A DNA stretch of 6,745 bases from Planctomycetaceae bacterium (GTDB lineage: Bacteria; Planctomycetota; Planctomycetia; Pirellulales; Thermoguttaceae), in assembly GCA_031283515.1 (NCBI GenBank), contig JAITBS010000095.1, forward strand, positions 1-6,745, given 5' to 3'. The translations under genes and the position numbers were made by a program. The notes below the pieces were generated by a model, which searched no databases, was not told the origin of the DNA, and was given only the letters and a program-made list of their open reading frames with translations. Below, one piece after another: positions 5,396-6,745 of the stretch (position 1 is its first letter; each line of letters starts with the position of its first letter).

Positions 5396-6361
5396 CTATA
5401 AACCGGATTTGTATTGTTGAAACGCTTCGGCAATTCCGGCGGATTCGGTATCGCCTTTGTGAAACAGAATTCGATAACGAAGCGTAAACGATTCGCCTTT
5501 CCGCATTTTGTGCTCACCGGTTTTTTCTGTTGTTCCCTCAAAATCGTGAACCCCAAACGGATTCGCGGCAAAAAGTCCGTAATCGCGAACATGCCAGTAA
5601 GTCGGGTAACGGAAACTCGATGGATGATTCAACACCGCTATACCAAGTGTTTCACCGTCAACAGGTCCGTAATAATCAACCCAAGCAGAACGTTTCGCCC
5701 ATGCGTCTTTATCTTTGATTCCTTCGGCATTAACAATATGACCGCCCCAATCGGTGTTTGGGTTACGTTTTTTGGCGGTTAAATCCATTGTTCCCGATAC
5801 ACGTATTCCTAATGTTCCTTCCTTCGTGTCACCAAAAATAACCGAATCCTGAACCGCTGTTACGGTTACATCGAAATCAATGTAACGCATTTCATCCAAA
5901 ACACCAAACCGCAATGTCCGAATATCCGAGCAAATAGGTTTATTTTCCTTATCCAGCCAGTCATTTTCCGTAACAATGAGAACAGTATTGTCCGCAATTT
6001 CTGTTTTAACAAATTTCCGGTGAACAGTTTTTTGTTTTTCCAAAGCCCAAAAATCAAGACCGTTAACATTTCCATGTGTGAACCAAAGTGACCGATGATG
6101 GGGATGATCTTTTGTTTCCGTTTGATCATTCCGTTCAAACATTGGAAAATCACGGGTCATTCTTTTCCCTGTTGGTCCCATAATGGGCCAAATAATTGGA
6201 GTGCCTTTGTAATCGGTGATATAACCCGCAAAAAGTTGCCCGGCAACGTGAATATCATAACCTTGATCCGTTTGTTGCAAAGTCAATTCCGCCGAATTAG
6301 ACTCCGCAATACAAAGAACAATAAAAATTAAAAAAATTATTCGCCGCATCATAATCATCAT
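5396..6361 (-). CDS. Exported DUF6807 (PmoA-like) family protein
   Basis: About 321 residues, recognised as the DUF6807 family that databases often label 'PmoA family'; that label does not imply methane oxidation. A signal peptide covers roughly residues 1-24 (MMRR, hydrophobic core IIFLIFIVLCIA, then ESNSA). The family's His-rich segment is DHPHHRSLWF (85-94) followed by HGNVNGLDFW (96-105). Further conserved stretches are GDTKEGTLGIRV (177-188), WVDYYGP (227-233) and LNHPSSFRYPTYWHVRDYG (244-262). The protein looks complete, all-beta in character, and periplasmic or extracellular. The biochemical role is not established; a link to carbohydrate use is suggested by the gene contexts in which the family commonly occurs. 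The start is uncertain: the frame can begin at GTG 6367, but ATG 6361, 6358, 6352 or 6349 all keep the signal peptide, and no ribosome site decides. Confidence 0.85.
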   Translation of the reverse strand: MMIMMRRIIFLIFIVLCIAESNSAELTLQQTDQGYDIHVAGQLFAGYITDYKGTPIIWPIMGPTGKRMTRDFPMFERNDQTETKDHPHHRSLWFTHGNVNGLDFWALEKQKTVHRKFVKTEIADNTVLIVTENDWLDKENKPICSDIRTLRFGVLDEMRYIDFDVTVTAVQDSVIFGDTKEGTLGIRVSGTMDLTAKKRNPNTDWGGHIVNAEGIKDKDAWAKRSAWVDYYGPVDGETLGIAVLNHPSSFRYPTYWHVRDYGLFAANPFGVHDFEGTTEKTGEHKMRKGESFTLRYRILFHKGDTESAGIAEAFQQYKSGL

Positions 6362-6503
6362 TGTCACTGTTCGTAACTGTTTTCAACATTTCAGAACAAA
6401 TTTTTTAAAACAAAAAATCACAAAATATATGGAATTTTAATTTCGGGTTTAAACGATCAAAACTGAATTTTCAGGTGCGAGGATTTTTCTCCCAATCGTT
6501 TCA

Positions 6504-6745
6504 TCAATGTACAAGTTCACGTTCAAAATCAGTCAATGTCTCGCAATCTAACGCATATTCAAAAAGCGAATCCAACGCAATTAAATCCGTATAGGAATTG
6601 ACTGACCGTAAGATAGATTCAGGTACATTTTTGAATCGTTTATGGAGTATTTTAAGAACATCCTGAATTCTACCTTCGATTTTTCCTTCGATTTTTCCTT
6701 CGATTTTTCCTTCGATTTTTCCAGCTTCTTTTCCTGCTATTTTAC
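6504..6745 (-). CDS. C-terminal end of an Rpn-type nuclease/putative transposase (partial)
   Basis: A leftward open frame enters from the right edge and ends at TGA 6504-6506, giving the last 79 residues of a larger protein. It starts with GKEAG and four Lys-Ile-Glu-Gly repeats, then a helical tail: RIQDVLKILHKRF, VPESILRSV and TDLIALDSLFEYALDCETLTDFER. A charged G-K-x-E-G repeat linker followed by a tail of the form 'hhxLLxxRF..hP..h...I......L..Lh..AL...sL..F' is typical of the C-termini of Rpn / PD-(D/E)XK nuclease family transposase proteins, which promote recombination or act as nucleases. The catalytic domain is outside the window, so the family call rests on the tail alone. Confidence 0.6.
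   Translation of the reverse strand, partial: KIAGKEAGKIEGKIEGKIEGKIEGRIQDVLKILHKRFKNVPESILRSVNSYTDLIALDSLFEYALDCETLTDFERELVH
6673..6720 (-). repeat. Four exact 12-bp tandem repeats in the Rpn-like gene
   Basis: The plus-strand unit CCTTCGATTTTT occurs four times without change at 6673-6684, 6685-6696, 6697-6708 and 6709-6720. On the coding strand each unit encodes Lys-Ile-Glu-Gly. Because the unit is 12 bp, gain or loss of copies keeps the frame and only changes linker length. Perfect identity at the DNA level suggests ongoing slippage or recent expansion. Confidence 0.95.

Noticed and set aside
3939..5487. Plus-strand frames opposite pfp and DUF6807 (e.g. 3939-4214, 4735-5052, 5071-5487)
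   Set aside because: They are antisense shadows of clearly conserved minus-strand proteins.
6504..6672. Internal start producing a short C-terminal Rpn product (intragenic antitoxin)
   Set aside because: The visible frame after the repeats has no ATG or GTG codon, so the GAAGGA repeats have no standard start to serve.
1..6745. tRNA, rRNA or riboswitch
   Set aside because: No cloverleaf, conserved rRNA stretch or known riboswitch core was recognised by eye on either strand; a covariance-model scan was not possible.

Overview
This window looks like a chromosomal segment of a planctomycete-like bacterium (Planctomycetota, possibly Pirellulales). The evidence is indirect: an exported DUF6807 ('PmoA-like') protein, a pyrophosphate-type phosphofructokinase, an isolated GspG-type pseudopilin, a secreted Cys/Pro/Glu-rich CEPC-repeat protein, weak or absent Shine-Dalgarno sites on three genes, and long AT-rich spacers. 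No rRNA or tRNA gene is visible, and a related phylum such as Verrucomicrobiota or Lentisphaerota cannot be excluded.

Layout. Positions 1-760 hold no credible gene. They are packed with repeats: a direct duplication with a 462-bp period (1-280 and 463-727), each copy carrying a ~115-bp imperfect palindrome built of 7-bp units, plus a cluster of short hairpins that includes a REP-like palindrome with a conserved flank. A leftward intrinsic terminator (762-793) closes a leftward gene for a secreted 24-cysteine protein (854-1354). An AT-rich spacer (1355-2016) separates it from the rightward pseudopilin gene (2017-2499). Between gspG and the convergent pyrB lies a third, inverted copy of the palindromic element (2516-2626) and more small hairpins and word-like repeats.

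The rest is read leftward: pyrB (2813-3769), a pyrophosphate-type phosphofructokinase gene (3955-5244), an exported DUF6807 protein (5396-6361), and at the right edge the C-terminal 79 codons of a probable Rpn/PD-(D/E)XK transposase-nuclease family protein with a four-fold 12-bp in-frame tandem repeat. The gaps of about 140-185 bp between these leftward genes suggest separate transcription units rather than one tight operon.

Functionally the genes are a mixture: pyrimidine synthesis, glycolysis/gluconeogenesis, an exported protein possibly linked to sugar use, a type II secretion pseudopilin, and a putative envelope protein. They do not form one pathway. The most unusual content is the intergenic repeat system: several palindrome families with conserved loops or flanks and varying arms, one of which appears to supply the terminator of the Cys-rich gene. 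This resembles REP elements moved by Y1 (RAYT/IS200-like) transposases, though no such transposase is encoded here.
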